Shown here: positions 1-7,673 of the stretch, one piece after another
How positions within the stretch are numbered: position 1 is the first letter of the stretch
Layout: every line of letters begins with the position of its first letter
Assembly (NCBI RefSeq): GCF_036245645.1
Contig: NZ_BTPE01000011.1
Coordinates: 121,326-185,325 of the forward strand
Source of the DNA: Algoriphagus taiwanensis
GTDB taxonomy: Bacteria; Bacteroidota; Bacteroidia; Cytophagales; Cyclobacteriaceae
Direction of reading: 5' to 3'
Length of the DNA: 64,000 nt
The notes under the pieces: generated by a model
Seen by the model: the letters and a program-made list of their open reading frames with translations, nothing else
Databases searched by the model: none
Told to the model about the DNA's origin: nothing
Position numbers and translations under genes: made by a program

Positions 1-485
1 GCCAGTTTAGGGTTTTTCTTTGCGGCGGCCATCATCAGTTCCACCTCCAGAAAGGTTCTTGCCATGGGTTTTTCTACATAGACATGCTTGCCTTCGGCCA
101 AAGCCATCATGGTCACCGGAAAGTGGGAAAAGTCAGGAGTGGCAATGCTTACCGCTTCAAATTCCCCTCCGATCTCATCAAACATCTTGCGGAAATCCTG
201 ATATTTCTTTGCCTGAGGAAACATGTTCATCACCTCCAGGGTCTGCTTGGCCCCCATATCCACATCACAGAGCGCGACAATGTTACATAATCCTGTTTTG
301 TGCAGGGCTTTGATGATTTCCGCTCCCCGATTGCCAATGCCGATGCAAGCCAGATTGACTTGGTCACTTGGGGCTACATATCCGTGGGATTTGCCTAAAA
401 CTTCGGGTGAAACGATCGTAAGACCGGAAAGACCGAGTACTGCTGTAGCACCGGTTTTGAGGAAGTCTCTTCGATTGGTGGACAT
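1..485 (-). CDS. Gfo/Idh/MocA family oxidoreductase, N-terminal part (cut by window edge)
   Basis: The gene runs off the left edge, so only about 161 N-terminal residues are visible. They begin at an ATG (483-485, minus) with a Tat-type leader (NRRDFLKTG followed by a hydrophobic stretch), so the protein is probably folded in the cytoplasm and exported. A Rossmann dinucleotide-binding turn (ACIGIGNRGAE) follows near residue 50, and the family motif EKP lies in VYVEKPMA near residue 138. Exported members of this family are NAD(P)-dependent sugar dehydrogenases, some acting in 3-keto-sugar pathways. It diverges from the PhyH gene at 660. Substrate cannot be told. Confidence 0.9.
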   Translation of the reverse strand, partial: MSTNRRDFLKTGATAVLGLSGLTIVSPEVLGKSHGYVAPSDQVNLACIGIGNRGAEIIKALHKTGLCNIVALCDVDMGAKQTLEVMNMFPQAKKYQDFRKMFDEIGGEFEAVSIATPDFSHFPVTMMALAEGKHVYVEKPMARTFLEVELMMAAAKKNPKL

Positions 486-659
486 AATGGATGATTTTGG
501 GTCAGTTATTTTACCGATCTAATCTACCCAACTCCCATCAAAAATTTTGACATCCTTCGAAAAATCAACGGAAACCATTGCGGAGGGAATATTTCCTAAA
601 TCAGAAATCTTTCTTTGGCATTTTTACTAACTTTTCTTCTCCGATAAACCAATAAACTC

Positions 660-1544
660 ATGCGTGACCTTGCCGACTTTCCTCATCCTTTGACCGAGCT
701 TTTCCCCCAACCCAAATCTGCCTCCGATTGGGATCAATACCGTCTCAGCAGAGATCAAATCGACTTTTTCCACGAAAATGGTTATTTGGCAAATATCAAA
801 CTTCTGGATGAAAAGCAGATCGAAGTCCTGAAAAAAGCACTCGATGAAGTAATGGACCCCAAGCATCCTTTGCATCATCTTTTCCATGAATTCCACAGCA
901 ATGAATCAGGGGATCCCAACAAGGTTCTGTTTCATTCCTTGGGTCATTGGCGGATTGCGGAGGCCTTTCATGATGTGATATGGAATCCGGCTTTCCGCAT
1001 GGTCGCTTCCCAATTGCTGGGAGATCGTCCTGTTCGGTTTTGGCACGATCAGCTCTTTTGCAAGCCTGCCCACCACGGGGGAAATGTGGCTTGGCATCAG
1101 GATTACAGCTATTGGACCCGCACGATCGAGATGCAGCACCTGACCTGCTGGTGCGGACTGGATGATGCCACGGAGGAAAATGGCTGTTTGCAGTACGTGC
1201 CGGGCTCGCATCGTTGGGGACTTCTGGAAAAGCCTGCTCTTGCCGGAGAAATGGATGGCTTGATGGCGATGATGACGGATGAGCAAAAAGCCAATTTCAA
1301 ACCGGTTGCCATTCCCCTCAAAGCCGGTCACGCCGCATTTCACCATCCGCTTTTGGTGCATGGAAGTTTTGCCAATTTTTCTCCCCGATCCAGAAAGGCT
1401 TTTGTGCTCAATGTCTTCGCTGATGGTACGGTATCGGATACCAATGAACCGCTTTTGGAAGGTGTTCCTGTGATCCCCAAAGGAGAAAAAATGGGAGGAA
1501 AGTTCTTTCCATTGATTTTTGATCCGCAGAAATTGGAGGATTGA
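660..1544 (+). CDS. Phytanoyl-CoA dioxygenase (PhyH) family Fe(II)/2-oxoglutarate oxygenase
   Basis: A 294-residue soluble protein without a signal peptide. The double-stranded beta-helix iron site is visible: HQD (H146, D148) supplies the first two ligands, and H234 in HHPLLVHGS is the distal histidine, followed by an arginine (R243 or R245) that would bind 2-oxoglutarate. PGSHRWG near residue 181 is also typical. PhyH enzymes hydroxylate lipids, amino acids or small metabolites, so the substrate is open. It diverges from the Gfo/Idh/MocA gene, and that pairing suggests sugar or osmolyte catabolism. The last codons run into an 8-bp-periodic tract. Confidence 0.85.
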   Translation: MRDLADFPHPLTELFPQPKSASDWDQYRLSRDQIDFFHENGYLANIKLLDEKQIEVLKKALDEVMDPKHPLHHLFHEFHSNESGDPNKVLFHSLGHWRIAEAFHDVIWNPAFRMVASQLLGDRPVRFWHDQLFCKPAHHGGNVAWHQDYSYWTRTIEMQHLTCWCGLDDATEENGCLQYVPGSHRWGLLEKPALAGEMDGLMAMMTDEQKANFKPVAIPLKAGHAAFHHPLLVHGSFANFSPRSRKAFVLNVFADGTVSDTNEPLLEGVPVIPKGEKMGGKFFPLIFDPQKLED

Positions 1545-1572
1545 AAAATTGAAAGATTTGAAAATTGGGTTC
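1530..1572. repeat. 8-bp-periodic intergenic tract
   Basis: Successive near-copies ATTGGAGG, ATTGAAAA, ATTGAAAG, ATTTGAAA, ATTGGG start inside the last codons of the PhyH gene and extend past its stop. The same style of tract recurs between other genes in this window. Confidence 0.6.
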
Positions 1573-1746
1573 GATACTTGGGCGGTTTTTTGGAGAATAT
1601 TATTCCAGATTCTACCCAAAAGCCCAACTTCTTTTTAGTTTCGTTCTCCTTTTTCCTTTCTTTCAAACTTGCCTCTTCATTTTTGAAATTAGGGTTGAAG
1701 GCTAAAAAAATTGTCGTTATTCCAAAATCGTAATTCGTAAATACAA

Positions 1747-2625
1747 ATGGCTTCAGGATTATTTGCCTTGCTTGATGATATCGCTACTATCATGGATGAT
1801 GTGGCCACCATGACCAAAGTTGCTGCCAAAAAGACCTCCGGGATTTTGGGGGATGACCTAGCGGTAAATGCTGAAAAAGCCTCCGGTTTCATTTCTGACC
1901 GAGAGTTGCCAGTTCTTTGGGCGATTTCAAAGGGTTCCCTGGTCAATAAATTGATTATTCTCCCCATAGCTTTTTTACTCAGTGCCTTTGCACCGGTGGT
2001 AGTCACGGTGATTTTGGTACTGGGAGGTATGTATTTGGCCTATGAAGGTGCAGAAAAAATAATGGAGTGGATCTTTCCTCATGCTCATGGACATGAAAAA
2101 GTAGACTTGGAAGTAGATATCACCCCTGAACAGGTTCTGGCTCAGGAAAAGAAAAAAGTCAAATCTGCGATTACCACGGATTTTATTCTTTCTGTAGAGA
2201 TTGTCATTATCGCCTTGGGAACTGTGGTCGATCAGCCGCTGAGTACACAGATCGTGGTAGTTTCCATCATTGCCTTACTTGCCACAGTAGGGGTCTATGG
2301 ACTGGTGGCCTTGATTGTCCGAATGGATGAATTCGGTTATAAACTCATTGCACTTAATCCAGAGGACAATACCCTTTCAGATAAAATCGGCCGGGTGTTG
2401 GTTCAGGCTTTGCCTTATTTGATTCGGATTATTGGTTTCTTGGGTACGATTGCTTTGCTCTTGGTGGCTGGAGGAATCTTTTCCCACAACATTGATTTTT
2501 TCCATCATCTGCTTCCTACTTGGCCTGGAATAATCAAAGATTTTGTCCTTGGTCTAGCTGTCGGGATAGTGATTTTGCTTCCAATTCTTATTTTTAAGAA
2601 AATCAAAGGCAAAAAGACTTCCTAG
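1747..2625 (+). CDS. DUF808 family inner-membrane protein
   Basis: A 292-residue protein opening with the DUF808 signature (GLFALLDDIATIMDD, then AAKKTSGILGDDLAVNA). Several hydrophobic segments follow (near residues 62-95, 138-160, 163-185, 222-248 and 263-283), so it is a polytopic inner-membrane protein. DUF808 members such as E. coli YedI have no established biochemical role. The ATG is preceded by an A-rich stretch rather than a Shine-Dalgarno sequence. It ends 18 bp before the ThuA-like gene, so the two may be co-transcribed, although their functions have no obvious link. Confidence 0.88.
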   Translation: MASGLFALLDDIATIMDDVATMTKVAAKKTSGILGDDLAVNAEKASGFISDRELPVLWAISKGSLVNKLIILPIAFLLSAFAPVVVTVILVLGGMYLAYEGAEKIMEWIFPHAHGHEKVDLEVDITPEQVLAQEKKKVKSAITTDFILSVEIVIIALGTVVDQPLSTQIVVVSIIALLATVGVYGLVALIVRMDEFGYKLIALNPEDNTLSDKIGRVLVQALPYLIRIIGFLGTIALLLVAGGIFSHNIDFFHHLLPTWPGIIKDFVLGLAVGIVILLPILIFKKIKGKKTS

Positions 2626-2643
2626 TCCCAAATCCCAAACCAG

Positions 2644-3666
2644 ATGAATAGCTTCCTCTCCCGACTCAGAATTCCGTTTTTCCTTCTTTTTTACTTTTTG
2701 ATCTCGGAGGGGCTTGCCCAAAATGGGGTCACTTTTCTTCAGTTTGAAGGAAAAGAGGGCCCGGGAAAGGGAAAGCATATTGTGTTGGTGGCGGGGGATG
2801 ATGAATATCGTTCCGAGGAATCCATGCCCATGCTGGCCAAAATTCTTTCAGAAAGGCATGGGTTTAAGACCACGGTGCTTTTGCCCATTCATCCGGAAAC
2901 AGGAGAGGTAGTTCCAAATTACCAAAACAACATTCCCGGATTGGAGCATTTGGAGACAGCTGATCTGATGATCATGCTCATCCGATTCCGAGAGCTTCCC
3001 GACGAGCAGACCCAATACATTGAGAACTTCCTGAAAGCCGGGAAGCCGATCATCGGTCTTCGTACTTCTACCCATGCCTTTGCTTATCAGAAAAACAAAG
3101 AATCCCGATTTGCCAAGTGGACTTGGAATGGGAAAGAAGCCGGTTGGGAAAAGGGCTTCGGAAAGCGGATTTTCGGAGAAACTTGGGTCAATCACCATGG
3201 AGTCCATGCCAAAGAAGGATGCCGAGCGCTCATCGATGGTGTTCAGCAGATGAATGATCATCCTGTTTTGAGGGGAGTAAAGGATATCTGGGTGCCAGAA
3301 GATGTGTATGGAATTCAGGGACTTCCCAAAAGTGCCACAGTACTTATTCATGGACAGTCCACAGCGGGGATGGATGACAAAGCACCCTTGATTTGGGAAA
3401 AGTCCGTGATGCCCATTGCCTGGACCAAGCCTTATCAGCTGGAAGGGGGAAAGGAAGGAATGGCCTTTTCCTCTACGATGGGTTCATCCATGGGTTTCCA
3501 AAGTGCAGATTTGCGAAGATTGATAGTGAATGCTTCCCTTTGGCTTTTGGAAATGCCCGAAACGATTACACCTGATCTCAATGTGGATTATGTAGGTGCT
3601 TATCAGCCCACCATGTTTGGATTTGATACCTTCCGAAAAGGGATGAAAGTGGCGGATTTTAAATAA
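2644..3666 (+). CDS. Secreted ThuA-like domain protein
   Basis: A 340-residue protein with a signal peptide (hydrophobic residues about 9-25, cleavage near GLAQ). The mature part begins with a class I glutamine-amidotransferase-like alpha/beta fold of the ThuA type (HIVLVAGDDEYRSEES, then ILSERHGFKTTVL), continuing with IGLRTSTHAF and a conserved WV/HHG segment. ThuA is linked to 3-keto-trehalose formation in rhizobia, and homologues occur beside Gfo/Idh/MocA dehydrogenases and TIM-barrel isomerases, as here. The location would be periplasm or cell surface. Whether it is catalytic is unknown. Confidence 0.82.
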   Translation: MNSFLSRLRIPFFLLFYFLISEGLAQNGVTFLQFEGKEGPGKGKHIVLVAGDDEYRSEESMPMLAKILSERHGFKTTVLLPIHPETGEVVPNYQNNIPGLEHLETADLMIMLIRFRELPDEQTQYIENFLKAGKPIIGLRTSTHAFAYQKNKESRFAKWTWNGKEAGWEKGFGKRIFGETWVNHHGVHAKEGCRALIDGVQQMNDHPVLRGVKDIWVPEDVYGIQGLPKSATVLIHGQSTAGMDDKAPLIWEKSVMPIAWTKPYQLEGGKEGMAFSSTMGSSMGFQSADLRRLIVNASLWLLEMPETITPDLNVDYVGAYQPTMFGFDTFRKGMKVADFK

Positions 3667-3717
3667 GTAGCAAGTAGCTGGTATCAAGATCAGAAACAAG
3701 AGACTAGACTCAATCCC

Positions 3718-3771
3718 TATTCGACATTTCATATCTTTTTTAATATCGAATGTCGAACGCCGAATGATGAA
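3718..3771. repeat. Inverted repeat plus 8-bp-periodic tract upstream of the epimerase
   Basis: TTCGACATT (3720-3728) and its exact complement AATGTCGAA (3749-3757) could form a 9-bp stem with a 20-nt loop. The right arm lies inside units ATATCGAA, TGTCGAAC, GCCGAATG that repeat about every 8 bp. It may act as a leader hairpin or belong to the dispersed repeat class. Confidence 0.5.
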
Positions 3772-3809
3772 GAAAAGAAGAGGCAAATAAAAAATTGAAT
3801 TCAAAAGAA

Positions 3810-4661
3810 ATGAACAAAATAGGATTTAACGTGCTGGCTTGGTCAGCAGAGATTTCTGAGAATCTTTTTCCGATTCTGGACCGATTGAAAGCCATTGGCT
3901 ACGATGGTGCGGAGTTTTTTATTGGAGGTACCGATGAAAAAGCCTGTCGAGCCGTGGGAGATCATTGCAAAAACATCGGGCTGGAAGTCACCACTGTCAC
4001 CGTGATGGGGCCGGATGAAAATCCCATTTCCCCGGACCCAAAAGTGAGGGAAAAAGCCAAAGAAAAGCTGCTTTGGATTCTCGATCGGGCTGCGGATCTC
4101 AACTCTCAGGTCTTGTGTGGCCCCTATCATTCCGCATTTGCCACGTTTGCAAGTCGTGCTCCTATCGAGGACGAGTACAACTGGTCCGCTGAAGTACTTC
4201 ATTCGGTGGCCGATCACGCCCAAAAGTTGGGCGTACTCATGACTCCTGAAGCCTTAAATCGCTTCGAATGCTATCTGGCCAATACCATGGATCAGTTGGA
4301 TTACCTGCTGGCAAAAGTGAATCATCCCAACGTAAAGGCGATGTTTGACACCCACCATGCGAATATGGAAGAGAAAAAACTGGGTTCTGCCATAGAAAGA
4401 ATTGCTCCCAGATTGGGTCATTTCCATATCTCTGAAAACGACCGGGGAACGCCAGGTTCAGGTCATGTGCCTTGGGACGAAACCTTCGCGGCATTGAAAA
4501 AGGTGAATTACAAAGGTTGGTTGACCATCGAAGGATTCACCAGAAATGACCCGGCCTTTGCCAATTCTATTGGGGTGTGGCGAGAGTTTTCTGCACCTTG
4601 GGATATGGCGGAAAATGGGTTTAAGCTAATTCGAGAGATGGGGGAAAAGTACGGATTGTGA
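3810..4661 (+). CDS. Sugar epimerase/isomerase, D-tagatose 3-epimerase-like TIM barrel
   Basis: I choose the ATG at 3810; a TTG at 3795 is in frame, but family homology begins at NKIGFNVLAW. The 283-residue protein has the four metal ligands of D-tagatose/D-psicose 3-epimerases: E147 in TPEALNRFE, D180 in MFDTHHANMEE, H206 in HFHISENDRG and E241 in TIEGF. SENDRGTPGSGHVPW is a strong signature of that subgroup. The reaction is C3 epimerisation of ketoses or a related keto-sugar conversion in the cytoplasm. It follows the ThuA-like gene by 143 bp, consistent with a role in keto-sugar metabolism. Confidence 0.87.
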   Translation: MNKIGFNVLAWSAEISENLFPILDRLKAIGYDGAEFFIGGTDEKACRAVGDHCKNIGLEVTTVTVMGPDENPISPDPKVREKAKEKLLWILDRAADLNSQVLCGPYHSAFATFASRAPIEDEYNWSAEVLHSVADHAQKLGVLMTPEALNRFECYLANTMDQLDYLLAKVNHPNVKAMFDTHHANMEEKKLGSAIERIAPRLGHFHISENDRGTPGSGHVPWDETFAALKKVNYKGWLTIEGFTRNDPAFANSIGVWREFSAPWDMAENGFKLIREMGEKYGL

Positions 4662-4698
4662 TCCCTGTTTTTTGGATTTTCACATTTCCAGAAAAGTA

Positions 4699-4737
4699 GG
4701 TCGAGATTGCAAATCTCGACCGGCTAGAAAATTTCTA
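4699..4737. repeat. REP-like double palindrome
   Basis: GGTCGAGATT (4699-4708), a 3-nt loop and AATCTCGACC (4712-4721) form a perfect 10-bp stem. TAGAAA-A-TTTCTA follows at once (4725-4737). No T-run follows on either strand, so it is not a standard terminator. It resembles the palindromes mobilised by REP-associated (RAYT) transposases, but no transposase gene is in the window. Confidence 0.45.
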
Positions 4738-4866
4738 TCAAGGGGATTGATTTCAAACCTTGATTTTTTTGAGGAATTGAATTGCGCTTTAGGTCTTTAT
4801 CCTCTGATTTTTGATTCCATTTGCTCATCTTGATTATCTTAGGGAGTCTCAAGCCTTTGATTTTCA

Positions 4867-5697
4867 ATGATGAAGTTAACTTTTCTCCCTGCTGTGTTCT
4901 TGATTTTCTTTTTTTCCTGCCAGGAAAAACCCAAGGAGCCAAACTTTTCCACAGACCCTTTTGCAGCCCTTTCTACGATCCAATGGATTGACTTGACTTA
5001 TACTTATGACTCCACAACCCTGTATTGGCCAAACAATCTCAAGGGGTTTCAATTGGAATCAGATGCAGCCGGAATTACCGAATTGGGTTACTATTATTCC
5101 TCCAATAGCCTTTCTACCCCGGAACATGGAGGGACCCACCTCGATGCGCCGATCCATTTTTCAGCTTCAGGCAAAACCCTCGATCAGCTGGGTTTAGACC
5201 AATTGACAGGAAAAGGCGTCCTGATAGACGTGAGCGAGTTGGCCTTGGCGGATCGAGATTATCTGATTGACTCTGCAGCTATTTTAGATTGGGAAAGCGA
5301 GCATGGAATGATTCCCGAAGGGACTATCTTACTGTTTCGGACCGGATACGGAGCTTTTTATCCGGACAGGGAAAAGTACTTTGGCACAGCCAAGACAGGT
5401 CTTGAAGCCATTCCCGAACTCCATTTTCCCGGGATTCACCCGGAAGGAGCTCGTTTTTTGGCAGAAAAGCGAAAAGTGAAAGCGGTAGGTCTAGATACGC
5501 CGAGTCTGGACTATGGTCAATCCAAAGACTTTGCCGCGCATCAAGTGCTGATGGGATACAATATCCCGGGTTTTGAAAATGTGGCCAATTTGGATCAGCT
5601 GATTGAGAAGGAGTTTTACGTAGTTGCCCTGCCCATGATGATCAAAAATGGAAGCGGTGGGCCACTGAGGATTATTGCCGGAGTAAGCAAACCTTGA
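4867..5697 (+). CDS. Cyclase family (kynurenine formamidase-like) lipoprotein
   Basis: A 276-residue protein with a lipoprotein signal (LIFFFSCQ, cysteine near residue 18). The cyclase/formamidase motif HGGTHLDAPIHF supplies the metal-binding His-x-x-x-His-x-Asp pattern. This fold hydrolyses amides such as N-formylkynurenine or cyclic substrates. A lipid-anchored copy would act in the periplasm or on the surface, so the kynurenine pathway itself is unlikely. ATG codons at 4867 and 4870 are both possible. The TPR/LuxR gene starts 13 bp downstream, suggesting co-transcription. Confidence 0.85.
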   Translation: MMKLTFLPAVFLIFFFSCQEKPKEPNFSTDPFAALSTIQWIDLTYTYDSTTLYWPNNLKGFQLESDAAGITELGYYYSSNSLSTPEHGGTHLDAPIHFSASGKTLDQLGLDQLTGKGVLIDVSELALADRDYLIDSAAILDWESEHGMIPEGTILLFRTGYGAFYPDREKYFGTAKTGLEAIPELHFPGIHPEGARFLAEKRKVKAVGLDTPSLDYGQSKDFAAHQVLMGYNIPGFENVANLDQLIEKEFYVVALPMMIKNGSGGPLRIIAGVSKP

Positions 5698-5710
5698 CTT
5701 TTATTTTCCA

Positions 5711-7552
5711 ATGATGAGGAAAAGAGCATTTTTTCTATTTATTCTTTTTGGTCTGATAGTCAAGACCGTACATGCCCAAAAGTTGGATAGTTTACTCAGC
5801 GTTTATCATTCCAATCCCAAAGGAGAAGAGCGATTTGCCGTGCTGCAAGCCTTGTTTGATTTGTATGCATTCAATGATCCCGAGGAAGCCAAAAAATATG
5901 TTTCGGAACACTTGCAACTCGCAGAAAGCGTGGAGGATGCGATGCAGATTGCAAAGGCTAATTACAATTTTGGGGTTTTGATCCAAACGCGAGATGATTA
6001 CGACTCTGCAGCTTTTTGGTACCAAAAGGCGATTCAAATGTTTGAAGACCTGAACTTGCCCGGACAAGTGGCTAAGGTCAATTTTGCCTTGGCGATCTTG
6101 GAATATTATCGGGGCAATTATGGGAAGGCACTGTCGCTTTTGGATCAAAATATTTCCATTTTGATTGAAATTCAGCCGGATAGTACTTTGGCTGGAGAAG
6201 ATTTTTTATTAAAAGGTCAAATAGAGAATCGCAAAGGCAACATGAATATTGCTCTCATCGAGACTCTACGTGCAGTAAGAATCCTGCAAAAAAAAGGAGA
6301 TGAACTTCGTCTTGCAGATGGATACAATATTTTGGCAGGTCTGGAAACTAACTTGGGGAATTTTGAAAAGGCAATCGAATACAATCTTTTGGCTTCTGAA
6401 ATCTACCTGAATTATGAAGACCGAATGTTTCAGGCACAAGCCCTTAATGATATTGGCAATAATTATTTCTACCTCAATAATTTTCCCCTTGCAATTCAAT
6501 ATCTCCAAGAAAGCATCTCTCTTTCCGAGGCGATAGGAGCAAAAGATCTTGAGGGTACAGCTTACACCAATTGGGGAAAATGTCTGGTGGAGCAAAAGAA
6601 ATTTTCTGAGTCTATTCCACTTTTGCTCAAGGGGCTAGCCATCGTGGAAGAGACCGGAAACAACCTGAAAATTGCGGAAGCCTGTAATCACCTCAGCGAA
6701 AGTTACATTGGGCTGGAGCAAGCCCAAGTAGCTATCGACTATCTGGATCGAGCGATCCGGTTTGGTCAAGATCAGGGAGCCAAAGAAACCTTAAGTCAGA
6801 GTTATTTTTTTAGATCCCAAGCCAAAGAACAACTTGGAGATATCGATGGCGCATTGGATGACTTTCGCACTTTTGCAGCTTTGAGAGATTCCCTTTTGGA
6901 CCAGGCAAAATCACAGCAAATCGAAGAGCAGCGAACTCTTTTTGACTTGGAGCGAAAGGAAAAGCAAATCGAACTTTTGGAACAAAAAGCGGAAATTTCC
7001 CAACTCCGGCAGAGTGTTCTTGTTTCAGGGCTATTTGCGATGGCATTGGCTATGGGATTAGGTTTTTATGCTTACAGGCAAAAAATCAAAAAGAATGAAA
7101 TCGAGCAGCTGCGTATGAATGAGCAGCTGGAATTCAAATCCAGAACGCTGACTACCCAGGCCCTTCACTTGGCCAAAAAGAATGAAACCCTTGAAAACCT
7201 CAGACAAACTGCCCTCAGGCTGAAGGAGGAAGCTGAAGAAACCTCAGGCTACCAAAAACTGATCAGGACAATTAACTCGGATTTGAATGACGACAAGGGT
7301 TGGACCGCTTTTTCCCGGTTTTTTGAAGAGGTCCATCCCGAGTTTTTTTCCAAAGCTGCGAATAACTTCCCAGGACTTTCCCCCTCAGAATATCGCCTGA
7401 TGGCGCTGATTCGGATGAATCTATCCTCCAAAGAAATGGCTAACATTCTCATGATCAGCATGCCCGGAATCAAGAAGGCCCGACAGCGGCTCCGTAAAAA
7501 GCTGGGTTTGGAGACAGGAGACTCCCTAGAGGAAGTTATTTTGACTCTCTGA
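5711..7552 (+). CDS. Membrane-anchored TPR regulator with C-terminal LuxR-type HTH
   Basis: A 613-residue protein in the characteristic Bacteroidota layout. It has an N-terminal signal or anchor (about residues 5-22), a long TPR region (about 40-390, with repeats such as AIQYLQESISLSEAIG), an acidic/basic coiled coil, one membrane segment (about 436-457, LFAMALAMGLGFYAYRQ), a second coiled coil and a cytoplasmic C-terminal helix-turn-helix (LSPSEYRLMALIRMNLSSK onward, from about 556). The inference is a one-piece sensor that passes an envelope signal directly to DNA. Its targets are unknown; the cyclase lipoprotein just upstream and the pore-former-like lipoprotein 121 bp downstream are candidates. 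Confidence 0.85.
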   Translation: MMRKRAFFLFILFGLIVKTVHAQKLDSLLSVYHSNPKGEERFAVLQALFDLYAFNDPEEAKKYVSEHLQLAESVEDAMQIAKANYNFGVLIQTRDDYDSAAFWYQKAIQMFEDLNLPGQVAKVNFALAILEYYRGNYGKALSLLDQNISILIEIQPDSTLAGEDFLLKGQIENRKGNMNIALIETLRAVRILQKKGDELRLADGYNILAGLETNLGNFEKAIEYNLLASEIYLNYEDRMFQAQALNDIGNNYFYLNNFPLAIQYLQESISLSEAIGAKDLEGTAYTNWGKCLVEQKKFSESIPLLLKGLAIVEETGNNLKIAEACNHLSESYIGLEQAQVAIDYLDRAIRFGQDQGAKETLSQSYFFRSQAKEQLGDIDGALDDFRTFAALRDSLLDQAKSQQIEEQRTLFDLERKEKQIELLEQKAEISQLRQSVLVSGLFAMALAMGLGFYAYRQKIKKNEIEQLRMNEQLEFKSRTLTTQALHLAKKNETLENLRQTALRLKEEAEETSGYQKLIRTINSDLNDDKGWTAFSRFFEEVHPEFFSKAANNFPGLSPSEYRLMALIRMNLSSKEMANILMISMPGIKKARQRLRKKLGLETGDSLEEVILTL

Positions 7553-7673
7553 GCAGCTCATTTTTTAAAAGTATACCATTTGTCCCCCCATGATTTTTTT
7601 GATCTCAAAGATCTAGGGATAGGTTTGGCTTACAGCTGATTATGGCTAAGCGTGTATTAAAAACCTTTCCGCA

